Assembly: GCF_052857255.1 (NCBI RefSeq)
Contig: NW_027526650.1
Location: forward strand, 118,134 to 182,133
DNA from: Amblyomma americanum
Lineage: Eukaryota; Arthropoda; Arachnida; Ixodida; Ixodidae
Length of the DNA: 64,000 nucleotides
Direction of reading: 5' to 3'
A program made the translations under genes and the position numbers. Shown in pieces: positions 36,928-50,584 of the stretch (position 1 is its first letter; each line of letters opens with the position of its first letter). The notes under the pieces are model-generated. The model saw nothing but the letters and a program-made list of their open reading frames with translations, did no database searches and was not told the origin of the DNA.

Positions 36928-39900
36928 GGACTAAAACAGCTTGTTTCGTTGTTTTAAGCACGAATACATGCTTTTCGCGCAGTTATAAGAGAAAAAGTTT
37001 AGACGCGTATCAGAGGAACACTTGTAAAAACCGATGTGTTGTGATTTAGCTCGTTTCGGACTAAAAAAGCTTGTTTAGTTGTATTAAGCACGAATACATG
37101 CTTTTCGCGCAGTTATAAGAGAAAAAGCTTTGACGAGTATCACGTGGATACTTGTAAAACCGATGTGTTCAGATATAGCTCGTTTCGGTCGAACACAGCT
37201 TGTTTCGTTGTATTATGCACAAATACATGCTTTTCGCGCAGTTATAAGAGAATAGGCTTTGACGAGTATCACGTGGATACTTGTAAAACCGATGTGTTCA
37301 GATATAGCTCGTTTCGGTCTAACACAGCTTGTTTCGTTGGATTAATCACGAATACATGCTTTTCGCGCAGTTATAAGAGAAAAAGTGTACGCGTATGTGT
37401 TGACTTTGATGTGTTCAGATTTAGCTCGTTTCTGTCTAACACAGCTTGTTTCGTTGGATTAAGCAGGAATACATGCTTTTCGCGCAGTTATAAGTGAAAA
37501 TGTTTTGACGCGTATCTGAGGAAAACTTGTAAAACCGATGTGTTGTGATTTAGCTCGTTTCGGTCTAAAACAGCTTGTTTCGTTGTATTAAGCACGAATA
37601 CATGCTTTTCGCGCAGTTATAAGAGAAAAAGTTTTGACGCGTATTATAGGGAGACTTGTAAAACCGATGAGCTGTGATTTAGCTCGTTTCGGTCTAAAAA
37701 TGCTTGTTTTGTTGTTTTAAGCACGAATACATGCTTTTCGCGCAGTTATAGAAGAAAACATTTTGACGCGTATTAGGGAGACTTGTAAAACCGATGTGTT
37801 GTGATTTAGCTCGTTTCGGTCTAAAACAGCTTGTTTCGATGCTTTAAGCACGAATACATGCTTTTCGCGCAGTTATAGAAGAAAACGTTTTGACGCGTAT
37901 TATAGGGAGACTTGTAAAACCGATGAGCTGTGATTTAGCTCGTTTCGGTCTAAAACAGCTTGTTTTGTTGTTCTAAGCACGAATACATGCTTTTCGCGCA
38001 GTTATAGAAGAAAACGTTTTGACGCGTATTAGGGAGACTTGTAAAACCGATGTGTTGTGATTTAGCTCGTTTCGGTCTAAAACAGCTTGTTTCGTTGTAT
38101 TAAGCACGAATACATGCTTTTCGCGCAGTTTAAGAGAAAAAGTTTTGACGCGTATCAGAGGAACACTCGTAAAACCAATGTGTTGTGATTTAGCTCGTTT
38201 CGGTCTAAAACAGCTTGTTTCGTTGGATTAATCACGAATACATGCTTTTCGCGCAGTTATAAGAGAAAAAGTTGACGCGTATGTGTTGACGTTGATGTGT
38301 TCAGATTTAGCTCGTTTCTGTCTAACACAGCTTGTTTCGTTGGATTAAGCAAGAATACAAGCTTTTCGCGCAGTTATAAGAGAAAAAGTTTCGACGCGTA
38401 TCTGAGGAAAACTTGTAAAACCGATGTGTTGTGATTTACCTCGTTTCGGTCTAAAAGAGCTTGTTTCGTTGGATTAAGCACGAATACATGCTTTTCGCGC
38501 AGTTATAAGAGAAAAAGTTTTGACGCGTATCACGTGGATACTTGTAAAACCGGTGTTGTGATTTAGCTCGTTTCGGTCTAAAACAGCTTGTTTCGTTGTT
38601 TTAAGCACGAATACATGCTTTTCGCGCAGTTTTAAGAGAAAAAGTTTTGACCCTTATCAGAGGAACACTCGTAAAACCAATGTGTTGTGATTTAGCTCGT
38701 TTCGGTCTAAAACAGCTTGTTTCGTTGGATTAATCAAGAATACATGCTTTTCGCGCAGTTATAAGAGAAAAAGTTTTGACGCGTATCAGAGGAACACTTG
38801 TAAAACCGGTGTTGTGATTTAGCTCGTTTCGGTCTAAAACCGCTTGTTTCGATGCTTTAAGCACGAATACATGCTTTTCGCGCAGTTATAGAAGAAAACG
38901 TTTTGACGCGTATTAGGGAGACTTGTAAAACCGATGTGTTGTGATTTAGCTCGTTTCGGTCTAAAACAGCTTGTTTCGTTGTATTAAGCACGAATACATG
39001 CTTTTCGCGCAGTTATAAGAGAAAAAGTTTTGACGCGTATCAGAGGAAAACTTGTAAAACCGATGTGTTGTGATTTAGCTCGTTTCGGTCTAAAACAGCT
39101 TGTTTCGTTGTATTAAGCACGAATACATGCTTTTCGCGCAGTTTAAGAGAAAAAGTTTTGACGCGTATCAGAGGAACACTCGTAAAACCAATGTGTTGTG
39201 ATTTAGCTCGTTTCGGTCTAAAACAGCTTGTTTCGTTGGATTAATCACGAATACATGCTTTTCGCGCAGTTATAAGAGAAAAAGTTGACGCGTATGTGTT
39301 GACGTTGATGTGTTCAGATTTAGCTCGTTTCTGTCTAACACAGCTTGTTTCGTTGGATTAAGCAGGAATACATGCTTTTCGCGCAGTTATAAGAGAAAAA
39401 GTTTTGACGCGTATCACGTGGATACTTGTAATACCGATGTGTTCAGATATAGCTCGTTTTGGTATAAAACAGCTTGTTTCGTTGTTTTAAGCACGAATAC
39501 ATGCTTTTCGCGCCGTTATAGAAGAAAAAGTTTTGACGCGTATTAGAGGGACACTTGTAAAACCGATGTGTTCAGATTTAGCTCATCTCTGTCTAAAACA
39601 GCTAGTATCGTTGTTTTAAGCACGAATACATGCTTTTCGCGCAGTTATAGAAGAAAACGTTTTGACGCGTATTAGGGAGACTTGTAAAACCGATGTGTTG
39701 TGATTTAGCTCGTTTCGGTCTAAAACAGCTTGTTTCGTTGTAATAAGCACGAATACATGCTTTTCGCGCAATTTAAGAGAAAACGTTTTGACGCGTATCA
39801 GAGGAACACTCGTAAAACCAATGTGTTGTGATTTAGCTCGTTTCGGTCTAAAACAGCTTGTTTCGTTGTATTAAGCACGAATACATGCTTTTCGCGCAGT

Positions 39901-41350
39901 TTAAGAGAAAACGTTTTGACGCCTATCAGAGGAACACTCGTAAAACCAATGTGTTGTGATTTAGCTCGTTTCGGTCTAAAACAGCTTGTTTCGTTGGATT
40001 AATCACGAATACAAGCTTTTCGCGCAGTTATAAGAGAAAAAGTTGACGCGTATGTGTTGACGTTGATGTGTTCAGATTTAGCTCGTTTCTGTCTAAAACA
40101 GCTTGTTTCGTTGTATTAAGCACGAATACATGCTTTTCGCGCAGTTATAAGAGAAAAAGTTTTGACGCGTATCACGTGGATACTTGTAAAACCGGTGTTG
40201 TGATTTAGCTCGTTTCGGTCTAAAACAGCTTGTTTCGTTGTTTTAAGCACGAATACATGCTTTTCGCGCAGTTATAAGAGAAAACGTTTTGACGCGTATC
40301 AGAGGAACACTTGTAAAACCGATGTGTTGTGATTTAGCTCGTTTCGGACTAAAACAGCTTGTTTCGTTGTTTTAAGCACGAATACATGCTTTTCGCGCAG
40401 TTATAAGAGAAAAAGTTTAGACGCGTATCAGAGGAACACTTGTAAAAACCGATGTGTTGTGATTTAGCTCGTTTCGGACTAAAAAAGCTTGTTTAGTTGT
40501 ATTAAGCACGAATACATGCTTTTCGCGCAGTTATAAGAGAAAAAGCTTTGACGAGTATCACGTGGATACTTGTAAAACCGATGTGTTCAGATATAGCTCG
40601 TTTCGGTCGAACACAGCTTGTTTCGTTGTATTATGCACAAATACATGCTTTTCGCGCAGTTATAAGAGAATAAGCTTTGACGAGTATCACGTGGATACTT
40701 GTAAAACCGATGTGTTCAGATATAGCTCGTTTCGGTCTAACACAGCTTGTTTCGTTGGATTAATCACGAATACATGCTTTTCGCGCAGTTATAAGAGAAA
40801 ACGTTGACGCGTATGTGTTGACTTTGATGTGTTCAGATTTAGCTCGTTTCTGTCTAACACAGCTTGTTTCGTTGGATTAAGCAGAAATACATGCTTTTCG
40901 CGCAGTTATAAGTGAAAATGTTTTGACGCGTATCTGAGGAAAACTTGTAAAACCGATGTGTTGTGATTTACCTCGTTTCGGTCTAAAACAGCTTGTTTCG
41001 TTGGATTAAGCACGAATACATGCTTTTCGCGCAGTTATAAGAGAAAAAGTTTTGACGCGTATCACGTGGATACTTGTAATACCGATGTGTTCAGATATAG
41101 CTCGTTTTGGTATAAAACAGCTTGTTTCGTTGTTTTAAGCACGAATACATGCTTTTCGCGCAGTTATAAGAGAAAAAGTTTTGACGCGTATCAGAGGAAC
41201 ACTTGTAAAACCGATGTGTTCAGATTTACCTCGTTTCGGTCTAAAACAGCTTGTTTCGTTGTATTAAGCACGAATACATGCTTTTCGCGCAGTTATAAGA
41301 GAAAAAGTTTTGACGCGTATCAGAGGAAAACTTGTAAAACCGATGTGTTG
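36928..41350 (+). repeat. higher-order unit of about 5.07 kb, copy 1
   Basis: Matches the sequence starting at about 41996. The offset is 5068 bp up to about 38674, then 4940 bp after loss of one monomer, then 6584 bp beyond about 40010 because the downstream copy contains the 1644-bp duplication. The variants GAATAGGCTTTG, GATGAGCTGTG and GTTTCGACGCG recur in the same order. The edges are approximate. Confidence 0.8.
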
Positions 41351-41995
41351 TGATTTAGCTCGTTTCGGTCTAAAACAGCTTGTTTCGTTGTAATAAGCAC
41401 GAATACATGCTTTTCGCGCAGTTTAAGAGAAAACGTTTTGACGCGTATCAGAGGAACACTCGTAAAACCAATGTGTTGTGATTTAGCTCGTTTCGGTCTA
41501 AAACAGCTTGTTTCGTTGTATTAAGCACGAATACATGCTTTTCGCGCAGTTTAAGAGAAAACGTTTTGACGCGTATCAGAGGAACACTCGTAAAACCAAT
41601 GTGTTGTGATTTAGCTCGTTTCGGTCTAAAACAGCTTGTTTCGTTGGATTAATCACGAATACATGCTTTTCGCGCAGTTATAAGAGAAAAAGTTGACGCG
41701 CATGTGTTGACGTTGATGTGTTCAGATTTAGCTCGTTTCTGTCTAAAACAGCTTGTTTCGTTGTATTAAGCACGAATACATGCTTTTCGCGCAGTTATAA
41801 GAGAAAAAGTTTTGACGCGTATCACGTGGATACTTGTAAAACCGGTGTTGTGATTTAGCTCGTTTCGGTCTAAAACAGCTTGTTTCGTTGTTTTAAGCAC
41901 GAATACATGCTTTTCGCGCAGTTATAAGAGAAAAAGTTTTGACGCGTATCAGAGGAACACTTGTAAAACCGATGTGTTGTGATTTAGCTCGTTTC

Positions 41996-44900
41996 GGACT
42001 AAAACAGCTTGTTTCGTTGTTTTAAGCACGAATACATGCTTTTCGCGCAGTTATAAGAGAAAGAGTTTAGACGCGTATCAGAGGAACACTTGTAAAAACC
42101 GATGTGTTGTGATTTAGCTCGTTTCGGACTAAAAAAGCTTGTTTAGTTGTATTAAGCACGAATACATGCTTTTCGCGCAGTTATAAGAGAAAAAGCTTTG
42201 ACGAGTATCACGTGGATACTTGTAAAACCGATGTGTTCAGATATAGCTCGTTTCGGTCGAACACAGCTTGTTTCGTTGTATTATGCACAAATACATGCTT
42301 TTCGCGCAGTTATAAGAGAATAGGCTTTGACGAGTATCACGTGGATACTTGTAAAACCGATGTGTTCAGATATAGCTCGTTTCGGTCTAACACAGCTTGT
42401 TTTGTTGGATTAATCACGAATACATGCTTTTCGCGCAGTTATAAGAGAAAAAGTGTACGCGTATGTGTTGACTTTGATGTGTTCAGATTTAGCTCGTTTC
42501 TGTCTAACACAGCTTGTTTCGTTGGATTAAGCAGGAATACATGCTTTTCGCGCAGTTATAAGTGAAAATGTTTTGACGCGTATCTGAGGAAAACTTGTAA
42601 AACCGATGTGTTGTGATTTAGCTCGTTTCGGTCTAAAACAGCTTGTTTCGTTGTATTAAGCACGAATACATGCTTTTCGCGCAGTTATAAGAGAAAAAGT
42701 TTTGACGCGTATTATAGGGAGACTTGTAAAACCGATGAGCTGTGATTTAGCTCGTTTCGGTCTAAAACAGCTTGTTTTGTTGTTTTAAGCACGAATACAT
42801 GCTTTTCGCGCAGTTATAGAAGAAAACGTTTTGACGCGTATTAGGGAGACTTGTAAAACCGATGTGTTGTGATTTAGCTCGTTTCGGTCTAAAACAGCTT
42901 GTTTCGATGCTTTAAGCACGAATACATGCTTTTCGCGCAGTTATAGAAGAAAACGTTTTGACGCGTATTATAGGGAGACTTGTAAAACCGATGAGCTGTG
43001 ATTTAGCTCGTTTCGGTCTAAAACAGCTTGTTTTGTTGTTTTAAGCACGAATACATGCTTTTCGCGCAGTTATAGAAGAAAACGTTTTGACGCGTATTAG
43101 GGAGACTTGTAAAACCGATGTGTTGTGATTAGCTCGTTTCGGTCTAAAACAGCTTGTTTCGTTGTATTAAGCACGAATACATGCTTTTCGCGCAGTTTAA
43201 GAGAAAAAGTTTTGACGCGTATCAGAGGAACACTCGTAAAACCAATGTGTTGTGATTTAGCTCGTTTCGGTCTAAAACAGCTTGTTTCGTTGGATTAATC
43301 ACGAATACATGCTTTTCGCGCAGTTATAAGAGAAAAAGTTGACGCGTATGTGTTGACGTTGATGTGTTCAGATTTAGCTCGTTTCTGTCTAACACAGCTT
43401 GTTTCGTTGGATTAAGCAGGAATACAAGCTTTTCGCGCAGTTATAAGAGAAAAAGTTTCGACGCGTATCTGAGGAAAACTTGTAAAACCGATGTGTTGTG
43501 ATTTACCTCGTTTCGGTCTAAAAGAGCTTGTTTCGTTGGATTAAGCACGAATACATGCTTTTCGCGCAGTTATAAGAGAAAAAGTTTTGACGCGTATCAC
43601 GTGGATACTTGTAAAACCGGTGTTGTGATTTAGCTCGTTTCGGTCTAAAACAGCTTGTTTCGTTGTTTTAAGCACGAATACATGCTTTTCGCGCAGTTTT
43701 AAGAGAAAAAGTTTTGACCCTTATCAGAGGAACACTTGTAAAACCGATGTGTTGTGATTTAGCTCGTTTCGGTCTAAAACCGCTTGTTTCGATGCTTTAA
43801 GCACGAATACATGCTTTTCGCGCAGTTATAGAAGAAAACGTTTTGACGCGTATTAGGGAGACTTGTAAAACCGATGTGTTGTGATTTAGCTCGTTTCGGT
43901 CTAAAACAGCTTGTTTCGTTGTATTAAGCACGAATACATGCTTTTCGCGCAGTTATAAGAGAAAAAGTTTTGACGCGTATCAGAGGAAAACTTGTAAAAC
44001 CGATGTGTTGTGATTTAGCTCGTTTCGGTCTAAAACAGCTTGTTTCGTTGTATTAAGCACGAATACATGCTTTTCGCGCAGTTTAAGAGAAAAAGTTTTG
44101 ACGCGTATCAGAGGAACACTTGTAAAACCAATGTGTTGTGATTTAGCTCGTTTCGGTCTAAAACAGCTTGTTTCGTTGGATTAATCACGAATACATGCTT
44201 TTCGCGCAGTTATAAGAGAAAAAGTTGACGCGTATGTGTTGACGTTGATGTGTTCAGATTTAGCTCGTTTCTGTCTAACACAGCTTGTTTCGTTGGATTA
44301 AGCAGGAATACATGCTTTTCGCGCAGTTTTAAGAGAAAAAGTTTTGACGCGTATCACGTGGATACTTGTAATACCGATGTGTTCAGATATAGCTCGTTTT
44401 GGTATAAAACAGCTTGTTTCGTTGTTTTAAGCACGAATACATGCTTTTCGCGCCGTTATAGAAGAAAAAGTTTTGACGCGTATTAGAGGGACACTTGTAA
44501 AACCGATGTGTTCAGATTTAGCTCATCTCTGTCTAAAACAGCTAGTATCGTTGTTTTAAGCACGAATACATGCTTTTCGCGCAGTTATAGAAGAAAACGT
44601 TTTGACGCGTATTAGGGAGACTTGTAAAACCGATGTGTTGTGATTTAGCTCGTTTCGGTCTAAAACAGCTTGTTTCGTTGTAATAAGCACGAATACATGC
44701 TTTTCGCGCAATTTAAGAGAAAACGTTTTGACGCGTATCAGAGGAACACTCGTAAAACCAATGTGTTGTGATTTAGCTCGTTTCGGTCTAAAACAGCTTG
44801 TTTCGTTGTATTAAGCACGAATACATGCTTTTCGCGCAGTTTAAGAGAAAAAGTTTTGACGCGTATCAGAGGAACACTCGTAAAACCAATGTGTTGTGAT

Positions 44901-47900
44901 TTAGCTCGTTTCGGTCTAAAACAGCTTGTTTCGTTGGATTAATCACGAATACATGCTTTTCGCGCAGTTATAAGAGAAAAAGTTGACGCGTATGTGTTGA
45001 CGTTGATGTGTTCAGATTTAGCTCGTTTCTGTCTAACACAGCTTGTTTCGTTGGATTAAGCAGGAATACAAGCTTTTCGCGCAGTTATAAGAGAAAAAGT
45101 TTCGACGCGTATCTGAGGAAAACTTGTAAAACCGATGTGTTGTGATTTACCTCGTTTCGGTCTAAAAGAGCTTGTTTCGTTGGATTAAGCACGAATACAT
45201 GCTTTTCGCGCAGTTATAAGAGAAAAAGTTTTGACGCGTATCACGTGGATACTTGTAAAACCGGTGTTGTGATTTAGCTCGTTTCGGTCTAAAACAGCTT
45301 GTTTCGTTGTTTTAAGCACGAATACATGCTTTTCGCGCAGTTTTAAGAGAAAAAGTTTTGACCCTTATCAGAGGAACACTTGTAAAACCGATGTGTTGTG
45401 ATTTAGCTCGTTTCGGTCTAAAACCGCTTGTTTCGATGCTTTAAGCACGAATACATGCTTTTCGCGCAGTTATAGAAGAAAACGTTTTGACGCGTATTAG
45501 GGAGACTTGTAAAACCGATGTGTTGTGATTTAGCTCGTTTCGGTCTAAAACAGCTTGTTTCGTTGTATTAAGCACGAATACATGCTTTTCGCGCAGTTAT
45601 AAGAGAAAAAGTTTTGACGCGTATCAGAGGAAAACTTGTAAAACCGATGTGTTGTGATTTAGCTCGTTTCGGTCTAAAACAGCTTGTTTCGTTGTATTAA
45701 GCACGAATACATGCTTTTCGCGCAGTTTAAGAGAAAAAGTTTTGACGCGTATCAGAGGAACACTTGTAAAACCAATGTGTTGTGATTTAGCTCGTTTCGG
45801 TCTAAAACAGCTTGTTTCGTTGGATTAATCACGAATACATGCTTTTCGCGCAGTTATAAGAGAAAAAGTTGACGCGTATGTGTTGACGTTGATGTGTTCA
45901 GATTTAGCTCGTTTCTGTCTAACACAGCTTGTTTCGTTGGATTAAGCAGGAATACATGCTTTTCGCGCAGTTTTAAGAGAAAAAGTTTTGACGCGTATCA
46001 CGTGGATACTTGTAATACCGATGTGTTCAGATATAGCTCGTTTTGGTATAAAACAGCTTGTTTCGTTGTTTTAAGCACGAATACATGCTTTTCGCGCCGT
46101 TATAGAAGAAAAAGTTTTGACGCGTATTAGAGGGACACTTGTAAAACCGATGTGTTCAGATTTAGCTCATCTCTGTCTAAAACAGCTAGTATCGTTGTTT
46201 TAAGCACGAATACATGCTTTTCGCGCAGTTATAGAAGAAAACGTTTTGACGCGTATTAGGGAGACTTGTAAAACCGATGTGTTGTGATTTAGCTCGTTTC
46301 GGTCTAAAACAGCTTGTTTCGTTGTAATAAGCACGAATACATGCTTTTCGCGCAATTTAAGAGAAAACGTTTTGACGCGTATCAGAGGAACACTCGTAAA
46401 ACCAATGTGTTGTGATTTAGCTCGTTTCGGTCTAAAACAGCTTGTTTCGTTGTATTAAGCACGAATACATGCTTTTCGCGCAGTTTAAGAGAAAACGTTT
46501 TGACGCCTATCAGAGGAACACTCGTAAAACCAATGTGCTGTGATTTAGCTCGTTTCGGTCTAAAACAGCTTGTTTCGTTGGATTAATCACGAATACAAGC
46601 TTTTCGCGCAGTTATAAGAGAAAAAGTTGACGCGTATGTGTTGACGTTGATGTGTTCAGATTTAGCTCGTTTCTGTCTAAAACAGCTTGTTTCGTTGTAT
46701 TAAGCACGAATACATGCTTTTCGCGCAGTTATAAGAGAAAAAGTTTTGACGCGTATCACGTGGATACTTGTAAAACCGGTGTTGTGATTTAGCTCGTTTC
46801 GGTCTAAAACAGCTTGTTTCGTTGTTTTAAGCACGAATACATGCTTTTCGCGCAGTTATAAGAGAAAAAGTTTTGACGCGTATCAGAGGAACACTTGTAA
46901 AACCGATGTGTTGTGATTTAGCTCGTTTCGGACTAAAACAGCTTGTTTCGTTGTTTTAAGCACGAATACATGCTTTTCGCGCAGTTATAAGAGAAAAAGT
47001 TTAGACGCGTATCAGAGGAACACTTGTAAAAACCGATGTGTTGTGATTTAGCTCGTTTCGGACTAAAAAAGCTTGTTTAGTTGTATTAAGCACGAATACA
47101 TGCTTTTCGCGCAGTTATAAGAGAAAAAGCTTTGACGAGTATCACGTGGATACTTGTAAAACCGATGTGTTCAGATATAGCACGTTTCGGTCGAACACAG
47201 CTTGTTTCGTTGTATTATGCACAAATACATGCTTTTCGCGCAGTTATAAGAGAATAAGCTTTGACGAGTATCATGTGGATACTTGTAAAACCGATGTGTT
47301 CAGATATAGCTCGTTTCGGTCTAACACAGCTTGTTTCGTTGGATTAATCACGAATACATGCTTTTCGCGCAGTTATAAGAGAAAACGTTGACGCGTATGT
47401 GTTGACTTTGATGTGTTCAGATTTAGCTCGTTTCTGTCTAACGCAGCTTGTTTCGTTGGATTAAGCAGGAATACATGCTTTTCGCGCAGTTATAAGTGAA
47501 AATGTTTTGACGCGTATCTGAGGAAAACTTGTAAAACCGATGTGTTGTGATTTACCTCGTTTCGGTCTAAAACAGCTTGTTTCGTTGGATTAAGCACGAA
47601 TACATGCTTTTCGCGCAGTTATAAGAGAAAAAGTTTTGACGCGTATCACGTGGATACTTGTAATACCGATGTGTTCAGATATAGCTCGTTTTGGTATAAA
47701 ACAGCTTGTTTCGTTGTTTTAAGCACGAATACATGCTTTTCGCGCAGTTATAAGAGAAAAAGTTTTGACGCGTATCAGAGGAACACTTGTAAAACCGATG
47801 TGTTCAGATTTACCTCGTTTCGGTCTAAAACAGCTTGTTTCGTTGTATTAAGCACGAATACATGCTTTTCGCGCAGTTATAAGAGAAAAAGTTTTGACGC

Positions 47901-47930
47901 GTATCAGAGGAACACTTGTAAAACCGATGT
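41996..47930 (+). repeat. higher-order unit, copy 2, with internal duplication
   Basis: Second copy of 36928 to about 41350, enlarged by the 1644-bp tandem duplication near 43360-46650. Sub-blocks from about 45800 to 47900 match again 3680 bp downstream (about 49500-51400), which links this unit to the 3175-bp series. Confidence 0.8.
43360..46650 (+). repeat. 1644-bp tandem duplication
   Basis: About 43360-45003 and 45004-46647 match at an exact 1644-bp offset. Both include the AGGAATACAAGCTTTTCG monomer, the CAGTTTTAAGAG monomer and the GTAATACCGATG monomer. 1644 bp corresponds to about 13 monomers including linker-deleted ones. Minor differences exist near the end, for example GACGCCTATCAG only in the second copy. 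Confidence 0.85.
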
Positions 47931-50584
47931 GTTCAGATTTACCTCGTTTCGGTCTAAAACAGCTTGTTTCGTTGGATTAAGCAGGAATACATGCTTTTCG
48001 CGCAGTTATAAGAGAAAAAGTTTTGACGCGTATCTGAGGAAAACTTGTAAAACCGATGTGTTGTGATTTAGCTCGTTTCGGTCTAAAACAGCTTGTTTCG
48101 TTGGATTAATCAAGAATACATGCTTTTCGCGCAGTTATAAGAGAAAAAGTTTTGACGCGTATCAGAGGAACACTTGTAAAACCGATGTGTTGTGATTTAG
48201 CTCGTTTCGGTCTAAAACCGCTTGTTTCGATGCTTTAAGCACGAATACATGCTTTTCGCGCAGTTATAGAAGAAAACGTTTTGACGCGTATTATAGGGAG
48301 ACTTGTAAAACCGATGAGCTGTGATTTAGCTCGTTTCGGTCTAAAACAGCTTGTTTTGTTGTTTTAAGCACGAATACATGCTTTTCGCGCAGTTATAGAA
48401 GAAAACGTTTTGACGCGTATTAGGGAGACTTGTAAAACCGATGTGTTGTGATTTAGCTCGTTTCGGTCTAAAACAGCTTGTTTCGTTGTATTAAGCACGA
48501 ATACATGCTTTTCGCGCAGTTATAAGAGAAAAATTGACGCGTATGTGTTGACGTTGATGTGTTCAGATTTAGCTCGTTTCTGTCTAACACAGCTTGTTTC
48601 GTTGGATTAAGCAGGAATACAAGCTTTTCGCGCAGTTATAAGAGAAAAAGTTTTGACGCGTATCTGAGGAAAACTTGTAAAACCGATGTGTTGTGATTTA
48701 CCTCGTTTCGGTCTAAAAGAGCTTGTTTCGTTGGATTAAGCACGAATACATGCTTTTCGCGCAGTTATAAGAGAAAAAGTTTTGACGCGTATCACGTGGA
48801 TACTTGTAAAACCGGTGTTGTGATTTAGCTCGTTTCGGTCTAAAACAGCTTGTTTCGTTGTTTTAAGCACGAATACATGCTTTTCGCGCAGTTTTAAGAG
48901 AAAAAGTTTTGACCCTTATCAGAGGAACACTCGTAAAACCAATGTGTTGTGATTTAGCTCGTTTCGGTCTAAAACAGCTTGTTTCGTTGGATTAATCAAG
49001 AATACATGCTTTTCGCGCAGTTATAAGAGAAAAAGTTTTGACGCGTATCAGAGGAACACTTGTAAAACCGATGTGTTGTGATTTAGCTCGTTTCGGTCTA
49101 AAACCGCTTGTTTCGATGCTTTAAGCACGAATACATGCTTTTCGCGCAGTTATAGAAGAAAACGTTTTGACGCGTATTAGGGAGACTTGTAAAACCGATG
49201 TGTTGTGATTTAGCTCGTTTCGGTCTAAAACAGCTTGTTTCGTTGTATTAAGCACGAATACATGCTTTTCGCGCAGTTATAAGAGAAAAAGTTTTGACGC
49301 GTATCAGAGGAAAACTTGTAAAACCGATGTGTTGTGATTTAGCTCGTTTCGGTCTAAAACAGCTTGTTTCGTTGTATTAAGCACGAATACATGCTTTTCG
49401 CGCAGTTTAAGAGAAAAAGTTTTGACGCGTATCAGAGGAACACTCGTAAAACCAATGTGTTGTGATTTAGCTCGTTTCGGTCTAAAACAGCTTGTTTCGT
49501 TGGATTAATCACGAATACATGCTTTTCGCGCAGTTATAAGAGAAAAAGTTGACGCGTATGTGTTGACGTTGATGTGTTCAGATTTAGCTCGTTTCTGTCT
49601 AACACAGCTTGTTTCGTTGGATTAAGCAGGAATACATGCTTTTCGCGCAGTTATAAGAGAAAAAGTTTTGACGCGTATCACGTGGATACTTGTAATACCG
49701 ATGTGTTCAGATATAGCTCGTTTTGGTATAAAACAGCTTGTTTCGTTGTTTTAAGCACGAATACATGCTTTTCGCGCAGTTATAGAAGAAAAAGTTTTGA
49801 CGCGTATTAGAGGGACACTTGTAAAACCGATGTGTTCAGATTTAGCTCATCTCTGTCTAAAACAGCTAGTATCGTTGTTTTAAGCACGAATACATGCTTT
49901 TCGCGCAGTTATAGAAGAAAACGTTTTGACGCGTATTAGGGAGACTTGTAAAACCGATGTGTTGTGATTTAGCTCGTTTCGGTCTAAAACAGCTTGTTTC
50001 GTTGCAATAAGCACGAATACATGCTTTTCGCGCAGTTTAAGAGAAAACGTTTTGACGCGTATCAGAGGAACACTCGTAAAAACAATGTGTTGTGATTTAG
50101 CTCGTTTCGGTCTAAAACAGCTTGTTTCGTTGTATTAAGCACGAATACATGCTTTTCGCGCAGTTTAAGAGAAAACGTTTTGACGCGTATCAGAGGAACA
50201 CTCGTAAAACCAATGTGTTGTGATTTAGCTCGTTTCGGTCTAAAACAGCTTGTTTCGTTGGATTAATCACGAATACAAGCTTTTCGCGCAGTTATAAGAG
50301 AAAAAGTTGACGCGTATGTGTTGACGTTGATGTGTTCAGATTTAGCTCGTTTCTGTCTAAAACAGCTTGTTTCGTTGTATTAAGCACGAATACATGCTTT
50401 TCGCGCAGTTATAAGAGAAAAAGTTTTGACGCGTATCACGTGGATACTTGTAAAACCGGTGTTGTGATTTAGCTCGTTTCGGTCTAAAACAGCTTGTTTC
50501 GTTGTTTTAAGCACGAATACATGCTTTTCGCGCAGTTATAAGAGAAAAAGTTTTGACGCGTATCAGAGGAACACTTGTAAAACC

